From Pseudolabrys sp. (GTDB lineage: Bacteria > Pseudomonadota > Alphaproteobacteria > Rhizobiales > Xanthobacteraceae): a DNA stretch of 64,000 nt. This document shows positions 42,098 through 54,832 of the stretch, piece by piece. The stretch is taken from NCBI GenBank assembly GCA_017849615.1, contig JAFIGS010000012.1, positions 156,761 to 220,760 of the forward strand, in the 5' to 3' direction. The position numbers were made by a program, and so were the translations under genes. Under the pieces are notes generated by a model, which was not told where the DNA came from, searched no databases, and saw nothing but the letters and a program-made list of their open reading frames with translations. Numbering within the stretch: the first letter of the stretch is position 1; each line of letters starts with the position of its first letter.

Positions 42098-43912
42098 ATG
42101 AGCGAACCCGACAGCCAGACAGGTGCCGGTTCCGCCCCGGCTGAACCGGCCGGCGGCTACCGCGTTCTGGCGCGCAAATATCGCCCCGCGAGCTTCGACG
42201 ACCTGATCGGCCAGGAGGCCATGGTCCGCACGGTCTCGAACGCCTTCGAGACCGGGCGCATCCCGCAGGCTTGGATCCTGACCGGCGTGCGCGGCGTCGG
42301 CAAGACGACGACCGCACGCATTCTCGCCCGCGCCCTGAACTACGAATTGCCCGATGGCGCGGTGAAGGGCCCGACCATCCACATGCCGGTGATGGGTATT
42401 CACGACCAGGCCATCATCGACAGCCGGCACATCGACGTCCTCGAAATGGACGCCGCCTCGCATAACGGCGTCGATGACGTGCGTCAGATCAACGACGCCG
42501 CGCGTTATGCGCCCGTGTCGGCGCGCTACAAAGTCTACATCCTCGACGAAGTTCACATGCTCTCGACGGCGGCGTTCAACGCGCTGTTGAAGACGCTCGA
42601 GGAGCCGCCGCCGCACGTCAAGTTCATCTTCGCCACCACCGAAATCCGTAAAGTTCCGGTGACGGTGCTGTCGCGCTGTCAGCGTTTCGATCTGCGCCGC
42701 GTCGATGCCGATGTGCTGGTCGCGCATCTTGCCGGCATCGCGGCCAAGGAAAACATCGAAGCCGAGCCCGGTGCGCTGGCGCTGATCGCGCGCGCCGCCG
42801 AAGGCTCGGTGCGCGATAGCCTGTCGCTGTTCGATCAGGCCATCGCTCACGCCGCCGGCGCCGTGCGCGCCGAGGATGTCCGGCAGATGCTCGGCCTCGC
42901 CGATCGCGTCCGCATCGTCGATCTGTTCGAAGCGCTGATGAAAGGCGACATCGCCGCCGCCCTCACCGAGCTGCGCGCGCAATACGACATCGGCGCCGAT
43001 CCGGCCGTCGTGCTTGGCGATCTCGCCGAATTCACGCATTTCGTCACGCGCATGAAGGTGGTGCCGAGCGTCGGCGACGACGCCTCGCTGTCCGAAGCCG
43101 AGCGCGTGCGCGGGCGAGACTTCGCCACGCAATTGTCGCTGCGCGTTTTGTCGCGCACCTGGCAGATGCTGCTCAAGGGCGTGGGCGAAGTGCAGGCGTC
43201 GGGGCGGCCGCTCGCGGCCGCCGAGATGGTGCTGGTGCGCATCGCCTATTCGGCCGATCTGCCGACGCCGGACGAGGTCGTGCGCTCGCTGAGCGACAAT
43301 GGCGGCGCCGGCGCGACTCCCGTGCGTGGCGGGGGTGGTGGGAGCGGTGGCGGTGGTGCTTCGGCCACCGCGCAAAGTTTCGCGCCGCGTTTCGATGCAC
43401 CGCGCGGTGCCCCGCGGGCGCAGTCGGCCGCTGCCGCGATGCCGTCGGGCGAGCCGGTGGCGCGCCGCGACCTGCCGGAAGCGCAACCGGCGGTGGTCAT
43501 CAAGTCGTTCCCCGATCTGATCGCTTTCGTCGGCGACAAGCGCGACATCAACACCAAGATGGCGCTGGAACGTGACGTGCGCCTCGTTCGTTTCGAGGAC
43601 GGCAAGCTCGAACTCGCGCTTTTGCCCAGCGCGCCGAAGGGCCTGACCAACGAGTTGCAGCGCAAGCTGTCGGCCTGGACCGGCCGCATCTGGATGGTCG
43701 TCATCTCGAAGGAGCAGGGCGCGCCGACCTTGCGCGAGCAGGCCAACGACCGTCAGGCCGAGTTGCGCAACGAAGTGATGCAGGACCCGCTGGTGCAGGC
43801 GGTTCTGAAAAGATTTCCCGGCGCCAAGGTCGCCGAGATCACACAGCAGGGCGAGGAGCCGCCGCTCGACGACAGCGGTCTGCCGCCGCCGGACATGGAA
43901 GAGGAAGACTGA
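42098..43912 (+). CDS. dnaX: DNA polymerase III subunits gamma and tau
   Basis: 604 residues. AAA+ clamp-loader ATPase with Walker A GVRGVGKT (63-70), DEVH Walker B (ILDEVHMLS) and sensor 1 (FATTE). The domain III and a Gly/Ala/Pro-rich hinge (about 410-460) precede a tau-type C-terminal domain, so full-length tau is encoded. The insert after helix 3 (residues 80-112), which holds four zinc-binding Cys in E. coli DnaX, has none here. ATG 42098 follows AGGGAC; the clamp-loader family starts here rather than at 42062. Confidence 0.95.
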   Translation: MSEPDSQTGAGSAPAEPAGGYRVLARKYRPASFDDLIGQEAMVRTVSNAFETGRIPQAWILTGVRGVGKTTTARILARALNYELPDGAVKGPTIHMPVMGIHDQAIIDSRHIDVLEMDAASHNGVDDVRQINDAARYAPVSARYKVYILDEVHMLSTAAFNALLKTLEEPPPHVKFIFATTEIRKVPVTVLSRCQRFDLRRVDADVLVAHLAGIAAKENIEAEPGALALIARAAEGSVRDSLSLFDQAIAHAAGAVRAEDVRQMLGLADRVRIVDLFEALMKGDIAAALTELRAQYDIGADPAVVLGDLAEFTHFVTRMKVVPSVGDDASLSEAERVRGRDFATQLSLRVLSRTWQMLLKGVGEVQASGRPLAAAEMVLVRIAYSADLPTPDEVVRSLSDNGGAGATPVRGGGGGSGGGGASATAQSFAPRFDAPRGAPRAQSAAAAMPSGEPVARRDLPEAQPAVVIKSFPDLIAFVGDKRDINTKMALERDVRLVRFEDGKLELALLPSAPKGLTNELQRKLSAWTGRIWMVVISKEQGAPTLREQANDRQAELRNEVMQDPLVQAVLKRFPGAKVAEITQQGEEPPLDDSGLPPPDMEEED

Positions 43913-43914
43913 TC

Positions 43915-44232
43915 ATGCGGGATTTCATGGGCATGATGAAGCAGGCCGCGCAGCTACAATCGAAGATGCAGGAGATGCAGGCCGAACTCGACACCATCGA
44001 GGTTGAAGGTACCGCCGGCGGCGGCATGGTGTCCGTGACGCTCACCGCCAAGGGCGCGCTCAAGGGCGTCAGGATCGACGATTCGCTGTTGCAGCCGTCG
44101 GAGAAGGAGATCGTCGAAGACCTCCTCGTCACCGCCCATGCCGACGCCCGCCGCAAGGCCGAGACCGTGCTCGCGGAAAAGATGAAATCCGTGGCTGGCG
44201 GCCTGCCGCTGCCTCCGGGGCTGTTGGGGTGA
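43915..44232 (+). CDS. ybaB: YbaB/EbfC nucleoid-associated protein
   Basis: 105 residues. Starts with the amphipathic helix MGMMKQAAQLQSKMQEMQAEL, followed by a beta sheet (GGGMVSVTLTAKGALKGVRID), the YbaB dimer fold that binds DNA without strong sequence preference. It is two bases after dnaX, and recR follows after a repeat, the classical dnaX-ybaB-recR arrangement. Confidence 0.95.
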   Translation: MRDFMGMMKQAAQLQSKMQEMQAELDTIEVEGTAGGGMVSVTLTAKGALKGVRIDDSLLQPSEKEIVEDLLVTAHADARRKAETVLAEKMKSVAGGLPLPPGLLG

Positions 44233-44249
44233 CGATGTATTTTCACTCG

Positions 44250-44351
44250 GTCATTCCGGGACGGCCCGAAGGGCCGGGCCCGGAATCCATAACCCCGGTC
44301 AGCGAGTATGGATTCCGGGCTCGCTCGCTGACGCTCGCGCCCCGGAATGAC
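44250..44351. repeat. palindromic intergenic repeat, GTCATTCCGGGG family
   Basis: Ends GTCATTCCGGG / CCCCGGAATGAC; inner hairpins CGGCCC-GAA-GGGCCG, GGAATCCATA / TATGGATTCC and GCGAGCG-type arms. It splits ybaB from recR inside the dnaX-ybaB-recR block; the recR ATG is only 9 bp away. Confidence 0.9.
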
Positions 44352-44359
44352 GGTCTCTG

Positions 44360-44965
44360 ATGTCCACCGCCGTCGCCGGCCCCGAAATCGAAAAGCTGAT
44401 CCAGTTACTGGCGCGGCTGCCAGGTCTCGGCCCCCGCTCGGCACGCCGCGCCGCGCTGTTCCTGATCAAGAAGCGCGAGCAGGTGATGACGCCGCTTACG
44501 AATGCATTGCAGATCGCACTTGATAAAATTGTCGTCTGCAAGACCTGCGGCAACATCGACACGCACGATCCCTGCACCGTGTGCACCGATACGCGGCGCG
44601 ACCAGAGCATTCTCGTCGTCGTCGCCGATGTCGCCGATCTGTGGGCGCTGGAGCGCGCGCATGCCGTCAACGGCCGCTACCACGTGTTGGGCGGCACCTT
44701 GTCGCCGCTCGACGGCGTCGGCCCGCAGGATCTGTCGATCGAGGCGCTGGTCAAGCGCGCGCACGAGCCGCAAGTCAGCGAAGTGATCCTCGCGCTCAAC
44801 GCCACGGTCGACGGCCAGACCACGGCGCACTACATCACCGAACTGCTCGCCGACGCCAACGTGAAGGTCACGCGGCTGGCCCATGGCGTGCCGGTCGGCG
44901 GCGAACTCGACTATCTCGACGAGGGCACCTTGTCGGCGGCGATGAAGCAGCGCACGTTGTTTTGA
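44360..44965 (+). CDS. recR: recombination mediator RecR
   Basis: 201 residues, standard length. HhH motif near the N-terminus ([16 protein letters not shown]), C4 zinc finger [16 protein letters not shown] (about residues 58-73) and a Toprim domain ([15 protein letters not shown] ...[10 protein letters not shown]). RecR acts with RecO to load RecA at ssDNA gaps. Its ribosome site is supplied by the end of the preceding palindromic repeat or is absent; I see no clear GGAG. Confidence 0.95.
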   Translation: MSTAVAGPEIEKLIQLLARLPGLGPRSARRAALFLIKKREQVMTPLTNALQIALDKIVVCKTCGNIDTHDPCTVCTDTRRDQSILVVVADVADLWALERAHAVNGRYHVLGGTLSPLDGVGPQDLSIEALVKRAHEPQVSEVILALNATVDGQTTAHYITELLADANVKVTRLAHGVPVGGELDYLDEGTLSAAMKQRTLF

Positions 44966-44973
44966 ATTAACCC

Positions 44974-45079
44974 GTCATTCCGGGGCGCGAGCGTAGCTCG
45001 CGAACCCGGAATCCATACTCCGCAGCGCCGGGTTTATGGATTCCGGGCTCGCGGCCTTCCGGCCGCGCCCCGGAATGAC
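44974..45079. repeat. palindromic intergenic repeat, GTCATTCCGGGG family (most regular copy)
   Basis: 106 bp with ends GTCATTCCGGGGCGCG / CGCGCCCCGGAATGAC. Three inner hairpins: GCGAGC-GTA-GCTCGC, GGAATCCATA / TATGGATTCC and GCGGCC-TTCC-GGCCGC. Folds like a cloverleaf in either strand. Between the convergent recR and AraC-type genes. Confidence 0.92.
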
Positions 45080-45082
45080 AAG

Positions 45083-48611
<3,529 letters not shown>

Positions 48612-48624
48612 TGTGCTCTTTCTT

Positions 48625-48740
48625 CACCTCTCCCCTTTGGGGAGAGGTCGACGCGCGAAGCGCGTCGGGAGAGGGGCTTATAGCACCGAGAGACTTGTAA
48701 ACCCCTCTCCCCAACCCTCTCCCCACAGGGGAAAGGGGGC
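48625..48740. repeat. CCTCTCCCC-type palindromic repeat (copy 1)
   Basis: Hairpin CCTCTCCCC-TTT-GGGGAGAGG, hairpin GACGCGC-GAA-GCGCGTC, GGGAGAGGGG, spacer with TTGTAAACCCCTCTCCCC, then CCCTCTCCCC / GGGGAAAGGGGG. The same parts occur in the opposite order at 53371-53486. It lies upstream of the AmpG gene. Confidence 0.8.
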
Positions 48741-48765
48741 GCACAGAGTGCGCGGCGCGGCAGAG

Positions 48766-49917
48766 CTACTCCCCCGCGACCTTGCGCACCGGCGCGGCGA
48801 TCACCTCGGCGGTGGCCGGACTGTCGGCGTCGAAATCGAGCCCCTCGATCTTGCCGGCGCGCTTCTCGATCTTGCCGGTCGAGATCAGGATGTTGTCGAT
48901 GTCGGCATTGGCCTGGTTGAAATGCGCCTGCAGCTTGCGCACGCGGTCGGACAACAGGCCGACATCCTTCATCATCATGCCGACCTCGGTGCGGATCTGG
49001 TCGGCCGCCTCGCGCATCTCGGCGTCCTTGCGCACCTGCTTGATGACCTGGATCGCCATCACCATGAGCGTCGGCGACACGATCATGACGCGGGCGCGCT
49101 GCACCTTCTGCACCAGATCGTCGAATTGCTCGTGCAGGTCGGCATAGACCGACTCCGACGGGATGAACATCAATGCGATGTCCTGCGTTTCGCCGGGGAT
49201 CAGGTACTTGCCGGCAATGTCGGAGACGTGCTTGGCGATGTCGGTGCGCACGCGCGCGGCGGCGAATTTGCGCTCCTCGTCGGTCTGCGCGTCGCGCAGC
49301 GCCGTCATGGCTTCGAGCGGAAACTTGGCGTCGATCACCAGCGGTCCGGAATCCGGCATAAACACCACGCAGTCCGGCTTGGTGCGGTTCGACAAAGTGT
49401 ATTGGAATTCGAAGGCGTTCTTCGGCAGCACGTCGGCGACGATGGCCTCGAGCTGCGCCTGGCCGAAGGCGCCGCGCGACTGCTTGTTGCTCAGCACGTT
49501 CTGCAGCGAAGTGACGGTCGAGGACAGGTCGGTGATGTTCTTCTGCGCCTGATCGATCACGGCGAGGCGCGAATGCAGCGCCTGCAAATGCTCGGAGGTG
49601 TGCTTGGCGGTCGTCTTCATCGACTCGCCGAGATTCTGGCTCACCGCGTCGAGCCGGGTGTTGACCGTGTGCGCGAGCTGGCCGTGGGCGTTCTGCAGCC
49701 AGGAGCCCATCGCATCGAGCCGGGCGTTGAGTTCGCGCAGCCGCGCGTCCTGTTCCGCGTCGACTTCCGGCTTCTTCGGCCGCAGCAGGATGACGAGGAT
49801 GGCGATGACGCCGATGACGAGCAGCGTCGCGGCGCCCAGCGCGATGGGCAGAATAAGGGGCGCGATGGCCGGCGAGTTTAGGAAGTCGCGAAGCGTGTCG
49901 GTCAGTGAAGGGTTCAT
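48766..49917 (-). CDS. rmuC: DNA recombination protein RmuC
   Basis: 383 residues. One N-terminal membrane helix (APLILPIALGAATLLVIGVIAILVILL), a long coiled coil (about 50-140), and the RmuC nuclease-like domain with VLPKNAFEFQY, CVVFMPDSGPLVIDAKFPLEAM and IPGETQDIALMFIPSESVYADL. RmuC limits inversions at short inverted repeats; its biochemical role is not fully settled. The many palindromic repeats in this genome make it a relevant neighbour. Start 49917 chosen to place the helix near the N-terminus. Confidence 0.92.
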   Translation of the reverse strand: MNPSLTDTLRDFLNSPAIAPLILPIALGAATLLVIGVIAILVILLRPKKPEVDAEQDARLRELNARLDAMGSWLQNAHGQLAHTVNTRLDAVSQNLGESMKTTAKHTSEHLQALHSRLAVIDQAQKNITDLSSTVTSLQNVLSNKQSRGAFGQAQLEAIVADVLPKNAFEFQYTLSNRTKPDCVVFMPDSGPLVIDAKFPLEAMTALRDAQTDEERKFAAARVRTDIAKHVSDIAGKYLIPGETQDIALMFIPSESVYADLHEQFDDLVQKVQRARVMIVSPTLMVMAIQVIKQVRKDAEMREAADQIRTEVGMMMKDVGLLSDRVRKLQAHFNQANADIDNILISTGKIEKRAGKIEGLDFDADSPATAEVIAAPVRKVAGE

Positions 49918-50044
49918 GGGCCGGGTTTTACCCCGATTCGGAGCCCAAGGGAACGAACGGCGAACGTCGTCCGCGAGCCCGAGAAACGGCGCGGTTTTGG
50001 CCGGTTCCGTTGACCTTCCAGCCGCCACCCCTTAAATCGCCGCC

Positions 50045-50602
50045 ATGGCGATCCGCGACATCCTCATCCTCCCCGAAAAGAAGCTCCGGCTCATCTCCGA
50101 GCCGATCCGGACCTTCGACAAGCCGCTGCGCGCCCTGGTCGACGACATGTTCGAGACCATGTACGAGGCGCCGGGCATTGGGCTGGCCGCGATCCAGATC
50201 GGCGAGCCGCTGCGGCTGATCACGATCGACGTTTCCAAGGAAGAGGGCGTCAAGGAGCCGCGCGTCTTCATCAATCCGGAGATCGTCTGGTCGTCGGAGG
50301 AGTACTCGGTTTACGAGGAAGGCTGCCTGTCGATTCCCGAGTTTTACGAGGAGGTCGAGCGGCCGGCCAAGGTGCGCGTGAAATACGTCGACGCCGACGG
50401 CAAGGAGAATGAGCTGGAGGCCGACGGCCTGCTCGCGACCTGCCTGCAGCACGAGATCGACCACATCAACGGCGTCCTGTTCATCGACCATATTTCCAAA
50501 CTCAAGCGCGACCGCGTCGTCAAGAAATTCGCCAAGGCCGCCAAGCACGGCGTGTCGCCGTCGCTCGCCAAGGACAAAGAGCCGTCGCATCATATCGGCT
50601 GA
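50045..50602 (+). CDS. def: peptide deformylase
   Basis: 185 residues. Motif 1 [10 protein letters not shown] (44-53; the family has GLAAPQVG, so Pro to Ile), motif 2 EGCLS with metal-ligand Cys94, motif 3 HEIDH (His136, Glu137, His140). It removes the formyl group from nascent proteins. The Ile in place of Pro is worth noting but lies outside the catalytic residues. It is followed closely by fmt, the enzyme that adds the formyl group, as in most bacteria. Confidence 0.95.
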   Translation: MAIRDILILPEKKLRLISEPIRTFDKPLRALVDDMFETMYEAPGIGLAAIQIGEPLRLITIDVSKEEGVKEPRVFINPEIVWSSEEYSVYEEGCLSIPEFYEEVERPAKVRVKYVDADGKENELEADGLLATCLQHEIDHINGVLFIDHISKLKRDRVVKKFAKAAKHGVSPSLAKDKEPSHHIG

Positions 50603-50620
50603 CGCCGAAGGACAGGGGTG

Positions 50621-51544
50621 ATGCCGCTCCGCCTCATCTTCATGGGCACGCCGGATTTCGCGGTGCCGACTTTGCTGGCGCTGCATGCGGCCGGGCATGA
50701 GATCGTCGCCGTCTATACGCGGGCGGCCAAGCCGGGCGGGCGGCGCGGGCTCGATCTGGTGCCGACGCCGGTGGAGCGGGAAGCCACCAAGCTCGGCCTC
50801 AAGGTGCTGACGCCGAAGACGCTGCGCAACGACGAGGCGCAGGCCGAATTCGCCGCCTTCAATGCCGATGCCGCCATCGTCGTCGCCTACGGCCTCATCC
50901 TGCCGAAGCCGATCCTCGAGGCGCCGCGGCTCGGCTGCTTCAACGTTCATGCTTCGCTGTTGCCGCGCTGGCGCGGCGCGGCGCCGATCCACCGCGCCGT
51001 CATGGCCGGCGATGCCGAGACCGGCGTCACCATCATGCAGATGGACGAAGGCCTCGACACCGGCGCGATGATGATGCGCGAGGCGATGCCGATCGCGGCC
51101 GACGTGACGACCGGCGAACTGCACGACGCGCTGGCCGCGATGGGCGCGCGGCTGATGCCGGTGGCGCTGGCCGCGGCCGATCGCGGTTCGCTCAAGCCGA
51201 CGCCGCAGCCGGCCGACGGCGTCACCTACGCCGAGAAGATTTCCAAATCGGAATCGCGCATCGACTGGAGCAAGCCGGCGCGCGACGTGCACAATCACAT
51301 CCGCGGCCTGTCGCCGTTTCCCGGCGCGTGGTTCGAATTCGACGGCACGCGCGTCAAGGTGCTGCGCTCGACGCTCGGTGTGGGATCCGGTGCGCCCGGC
51401 ACGGCGCTGGACGATGCTCTGACCCTCGCCTGTGGCGACGGCGCGGTGCGGCTCGTGCAGGTGCAGCGCGAGGGGAAGAAGGCCATGAGCGCCGAGGAAT
51501 TCCTGCGCGGCAATGCCGTGGGAAAGGGAGTGGTCGTGACATGA
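50621..51544 (+). CDS. fmt: methionyl-tRNA formyltransferase
   Basis: 307 residues. Formyltransferase domain with [10 protein letters not shown] near the N-terminus, catalytic Asn/His in [17 protein letters not shown] and Asp in [11 protein letters not shown], then a C-terminal tRNA-binding domain (about 205-307). It formylates initiator Met-tRNA with 10-formyl-THF. ATG 50621 lies after AGGGGTG; a GTG at 50618 adds one residue. Its stop overlaps the next start. Confidence 0.95.
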   Translation: MPLRLIFMGTPDFAVPTLLALHAAGHEIVAVYTRAAKPGGRRGLDLVPTPVEREATKLGLKVLTPKTLRNDEAQAEFAAFNADAAIVVAYGLILPKPILEAPRLGCFNVHASLLPRWRGAAPIHRAVMAGDAETGVTIMQMDEGLDTGAMMMREAMPIAADVTTGELHDALAAMGARLMPVALAAADRGSLKPTPQPADGVTYAEKISKSESRIDWSKPARDVHNHIRGLSPFPGAWFEFDGTRVKVLRSTLGVGSGAPGTALDDALTLACGDGAVRLVQVQREGKKAMSAEEFLRGNAVGKGVVVT

Positions 51545-52044
51545 GCGCCGTGATCCGTCCGGAAACGCCGGCCGATCTCGCCGCCATCCGCGCGGTGAAC
51601 GACGCTGCGTTCGGCGGGGCGCAGGAATCGGCGCTGGTCGATGGCTTGCGCGCCGATGGCGATCTGGTGCTGTCGCTGGTCGCCGAAGCCGGCGGGGCAA
51701 TCGTTGGCCACGTCGCTTTTTCGCGCATGCAGGTCGAGCGGAACGGCGCCGCCGCGCCGGCGGTCTCGCTGGCGCCGCTGTCCGTGCGGCCCGACCGTCA
51801 GCGTAACGGCATCGGCACGATGCTGGTTCGAACCGCGCTGGCGCGGCTTACCGAGCGCGGTGAAAGCCTTGTCTTTGTGCTGGGCGAACCGCATTATTAC
51901 GGGCGCTTCGGTTTCAGCGCCGAACCCGCCACGGGCTTCGTCTCGCCCTATGCGGGGCCTTATTTTCAATCGCTGACGCTGTCGGAACGTGCGCCGTCAG
52001 CCGGCGCCGTGCGCTACGCGCGGGCTTTCGTGGCGTTGTCCTGA
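51541..52044 (+). CDS. GNAT-family N-acetyltransferase
   Basis: 167 residues. Acetyl-CoA site in [22 protein letters not shown] (R/Q-x-x-G-x-G as RQRNGIG), preceded by [10 protein letters not shown] and followed by [16 protein letters not shown], the yhbS-like pattern. The substrate is unknown. ATGA overlap with fmt couples it to the translation cluster, between fmt and truA, which are adjacent in many relatives. It may modify a translation factor or be an unrelated insertion. Confidence 0.9.
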   Translation: MSAVIRPETPADLAAIRAVNDAAFGGAQESALVDGLRADGDLVLSLVAEAGGAIVGHVAFSRMQVERNGAAAPAVSLAPLSVRPDRQRNGIGTMLVRTALARLTERGESLVFVLGEPHYYGRFGFSAEPATGFVSPYAGPYFQSLTLSERAPSAGAVRYARAFVALS

Positions 52045-52045
52045 C

Positions 52046-52792
52046 ATGCCGCGGTACAAACTCCTCATCGAATATGACGGCGCGCCGTTCTGCGGCTGGC
52101 AGTATCAGGCTGACCAGATCACGGTGCAGGGCGCGCTGACCAATGCCGTCAAGGCGCTGACCGGCGAAGACGTGCTGGTGCAGGGCGCCGGCCGCACCGA
52201 TGCCGGCGTCCACGCGCGCGGGCAGGTGGCGCATGTCGATCTGACACGCGAATGGCGCACCGACACCGTGCGCGATGCGCTCAATGCTCACCTGCGGCCG
52301 CATCCCGTGGCGGTGCTGAGCGCCGAGCAGGTCGGCGACGATTTCAATGCGCGCATGTCGGCGATCAAGCGCCATTACTTCTACCGCATTATCAACCGCC
52401 GGCCGGATCTGACCTTCGACCGCAATTATGCTTGGCGCGTCGCAAGGCCGCTCGATGCCGACGCCATGCACACGGCGGCGCAGCGGCTCGTCGGCAAGCG
52501 CGACTTCACGACCTTCCGCTCCACCGAATGTCAGGCCAAGTCGCCGGACAAGACGCTGGACCGCCTCGACGTCTCGCGCATCGGCGACGAGGTGCATGTC
52601 TTCGCCTCGGCGCGCTCATTCCTGCACAATCAGGTGCGCTCGATGGTCGGCACCTTGATGAGCACCGGCCTTACCGGGGCCGGCGCCTGGACCGCGGACG
52701 ATCTTTCAGCGGCGCTGGAGGCGCGCAATCGCACCGCCTGCGGCCAGGTGGCGCCGCCGGACGGGCTGTATTTGATGAAAGTCGATTATTGA
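52046..52792 (+). CDS. truA: tRNA pseudouridine(38-40) synthase
   Basis: 248 residues. Catalytic Asp52 in [12 protein letters not shown]-terminal [18 protein letters not shown], and [18 protein letters not shown] and [14 protein letters not shown] of the catalytic core. It isomerises uridines in the anticodon arm of many tRNAs. It starts one base after the GNAT stop, so the three genes fmt, GNAT and truA are translationally linked. Confidence 0.95.
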   Translation: MPRYKLLIEYDGAPFCGWQYQADQITVQGALTNAVKALTGEDVLVQGAGRTDAGVHARGQVAHVDLTREWRTDTVRDALNAHLRPHPVAVLSAEQVGDDFNARMSAIKRHYFYRIINRRPDLTFDRNYAWRVARPLDADAMHTAAQRLVGKRDFTTFRSTECQAKSPDKTLDRLDVSRIGDEVHVFASARSFLHNQVRSMVGTLMSTGLTGAGAWTADDLSAALEARNRTACGQVAPPDGLYLMKVDY

Positions 52793-52800
52793 CGCCAACC

Positions 52801-52838
52801 GGTCGTTCCCGGCCCTCGCTACGCTCGGCCGGGACGAC
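52801..52838 (+). terminator. inverted repeat after truA
   Basis: GTCGTTCCCGGCC / GGCCGGGACGAC with a CTCGCTACGCTC loop. It starts 9 bp after the truA stop. It could end the def-fmt-GNAT-truA transcript, although no long T-run follows; it resembles the GTCGTCCCGGG repeat at 5948. Confidence 0.6.
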
Positions 52839-52919
52839 AAATATTCCGCCCTGCAACAATCCTGCCGCGCCATGCGTTATCACGCTCGGGGGTAGCGTTT
52901 TTCACACAGGAGCAAGCTC

Positions 52920-53345
52920 ATGAGCACTTTCGGCAAGGCGGTCTGGTCGGGCGGTCTGAAGGACGGCAAGGGCGCGATCTCGACCAAAAGCGGCGCGCTC
53001 AAGGATTATCCCTATGGCTTCGCCGCGCGCTTCGAGGACGGTAAGAACGGCACCAATCCGGAAGAGCTGATCGGCGCCGCCCATGCCGGCTGCTTCACCA
53101 TGGCGCTGTCGAACATTCTCGGCCAGGAAGGCCTCACCGCCGAAAAGATGGAAACGCAGGCCGATGTGACACTGATGAAGCAGGGCGAAGGCTTCGCCAT
53201 CACCAAGGTGCATCTGACGCTGACGGCGAAAATCCCCGGCGCCGACGAGGCGAAGTTTCAGGACCTCGCCGCCAAGGCCAAGGCCGGCTGCCCGGTGTCC
53301 AAGGTGCTCAATGCCGAGATCACCATGGAAGCGAAGCTGGTTTAG
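52920..53345 (+). CDS. OsmC-family peroxiredoxin
   Basis: 141 residues. Redox Cys58 (AHAGCFTMALSN) and Cys124 (AKAGCPVSKVL) in the OsmC/Ohr pattern. OsmC proteins reduce organic peroxides with dithiol donors; the N-terminus (KAVWSGGLKDGKGAISTKSGAL) is that of the OsmC branch rather than Ohr. A ribosome site GGAG sits at 52910-52915. Convergent with dapE, separated by a repeat. Confidence 0.92.
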   Translation: MSTFGKAVWSGGLKDGKGAISTKSGALKDYPYGFAARFEDGKNGTNPEELIGAAHAGCFTMALSNILGQEGLTAEKMETQADVTLMKQGEGFAITKVHLTLTAKIPGADEAKFQDLAAKAKAGCPVSKVLNAEITMEAKLV

Positions 53346-53370
53346 GTGCGTAGCGCCGCACTCAGCGCGC

Positions 53371-53486
53371 TCCCTCTCCCCTTGGGGGAGAGGGTTGGGG
53401 TGAGGGGGCAAGTGACCATCGATAATTTGTAACCCCTCACCCGGCACGCTTCGCGTGCCGACCTCTTCCTATGGGAGAGGTGAAGG
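53371..53486. repeat. CCTCTCCCC-type palindromic repeat (copy 2)
   Basis: CCCTCTCCCC-TT-GGGGGAGAGGG, then GGGTTGGGGTGAGGGGGC, a spacer with TTTGTAACCCCTCACCC, hairpin GGCACGC-TTC-GCGTGCC, and CCTCTTCC-TAT-GGGAGAGG. It has the modules of the 48625 element in reverse order. Between the convergent osmC and dapE genes. Confidence 0.8.
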
Positions 53487-53489
53487 AAG

Positions 53490-54650
53490 CTACCCAAAAT
53501 ACCGATCCACAATCTTCCGATAGATCGTCGTCAGCGCGCGCAGGTCGGCGATCGGCACGCGCTCGTCGATGGCATGCATGGTTTGGCCGACCAGGCCGAA
53601 TTCCACCACCGGGCAGTAATGCGTGATGAAGCGCGCGTCCGACGTGCCGCCGGTGGTCGAAAGCGTCGGCGCGCGGCCGGTGGTTTCCTTCACCGCGGTT
53701 GAAACGAGTTCGGTGAACGGCCCCGGCTTGGTGACGAACACGCCGGCATTGGAAGGCTGGAATTTGAATTCGAACTTGATCTTGCCGCCGGACGCCTTCT
53801 CGGCGCGCGCCTGCAGCAGCGCCTTGAGCGACTCCAGCGTGTGGCAATCGTTGAAGCGGATGTTGAACATCGCGCTGGCCTGGCCGGGAATGAGGTTGAC
53901 GGTCTTGTTGCCGACATCGACCGAGACGAATTCGAGATTTGAAGGCTGGAAATTGGCGTTGCCGTTGTCGAGCGGCTCCGCGAGCAGGGCGTCGATCAGC
54001 TTGACGATGCCGCGCACCGGATTGTCGGCGCGCTGCGGATAGGCGACGTGGCCCTGTTTGCCGGTGACGATGAGATGGCCGTTGAGCGAGCCGCGCCGGC
54101 CGATCTTGATGGTGTCGCCCATCTCCTCCTGATTGCTCGGTTCGCCGAGAATGCAGTGGTCGAACGTCTCGCCCATATCGGCGACCCATTGCAGCAGCTT
54201 CGGCGTGCCGTTGACGGCGATGCTCTCTTCGTCGCCGGTGATCAGGAACGAGATCGAGCCTTTCTTCGGCTTGCCGCCGTTCGCGGCGAGATGATCGAGC
54301 ACGGCGGCCACCGCGCAGCCGATGCCGCCTTTCATGTCCACCGCGCCGCGGCCGTAGAGTTCACCATTGGCGACTTCGCCGCCGAACGGCGGGTGCGTCC
54401 AGGCTTTCTCATCGCCGGTCGGCACCACGTCGGTGTGGCCGGCAAAGGTCAGATGCGGCGCCTCGGCGCCGATGCGGGCGTAGAAGTTCTCGACATCGTC
54501 GGTGCCCGGCTCCGAAAACACCTTGCGGTGCACGGTGAAGCCGGCGGCCTTTAGCGTCGTTTCCAGATAGCTCAGCGCGCCGCCTTCCGCCGGCGTCACC
54601 GACGGACAGCGCAGCAGCTCGCGGGTAATGGCAACGGGATCGGCGGACAT
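53490..54650 (-). CDS. dapE: succinyl-diaminopimelate desuccinylase
   Basis: 386 residues, M20 dizinc peptidase. Zinc His in FAGHTDVVP (near 70), bridging Asp in [11 protein letters not shown], catalytic Glu in TGDEES and dimerisation domain from about 185. It cleaves N-succinyl-LL-diaminopimelate to LL-diaminopimelate in the lysine/peptidoglycan pathway. Start at 54650; the frame is open to 54776, through a palindromic repeat, so the upstream part is not coding. Confidence 0.95.
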   Translation of the reverse strand: MSADPVAITRELLRCPSVTPAEGGALSYLETTLKAAGFTVHRKVFSEPGTDDVENFYARIGAEAPHLTFAGHTDVVPTGDEKAWTHPPFGGEVANGELYGRGAVDMKGGIGCAVAAVLDHLAANGGKPKKGSISFLITGDEESIAVNGTPKLLQWVADMGETFDHCILGEPSNQEEMGDTIKIGRRGSLNGHLIVTGKQGHVAYPQRADNPVRGIVKLIDALLAEPLDNGNANFQPSNLEFVSVDVGNKTVNLIPGQASAMFNIRFNDCHTLESLKALLQARAEKASGGKIKFEFKFQPSNAGVFVTKPGPFTELVSTAVKETTGRAPTLSTTGGTSDARFITHYCPVVEFGLVGQTMHAIDERVPIADLRALTTIYRKIVDRYFG

Positions 54651-54700
54651 TGGTGTTGGCTCTGAAATTCGAGGGGGGTCGGGAAGAACCAAGTCCTTCC

Positions 54701-54791
54701 CTGTCATCACCGGGCTTGTCCCGGTGATCTCGCTAAGGCTGGCACAATGCGTGCCTAAGCGGGATGGCCGGGTCAAGCCCGGCCATGACAG
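54701..54791. repeat. palindromic repeat, CTGTCAT-CCGGGCTTG-TCCCGG type
   Basis: Hairpin ATCACCGGG-CTTGT-CCCGGTGAT and a second hairpin ATGGCCGGG-TCAAG-CCCGGCCAT, outer ends CTGTCAT / ATGACAG. It lies in the leader of dapE, upstream of its start codon. The two hairpins resemble the common alphaproteobacterial 'CCGGGCTTGTCCCGG' repeat. Confidence 0.75.
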
Positions 54792-54832
54792 AGGCTGCCC
54801 GTGCCCGGCCGGCGTAGCTCATCCCTCCGCGG

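Noticed and set aside
43800-43830. Programmed frameshift site in dnaX (GAAAAGATTT)
   Set aside because: There is no A6G slippery heptamer or following hairpin; gamma, if made, must arise otherwise.
54740-54755. Second sigma-54-like sequence TGGCACAATGCGTGCC with GG-N10-GC spacing
   Set aside because: It lies inside a palindromic repeat, the -12 part reads GTGCC rather than TTGCW, and no plus-strand gene follows.
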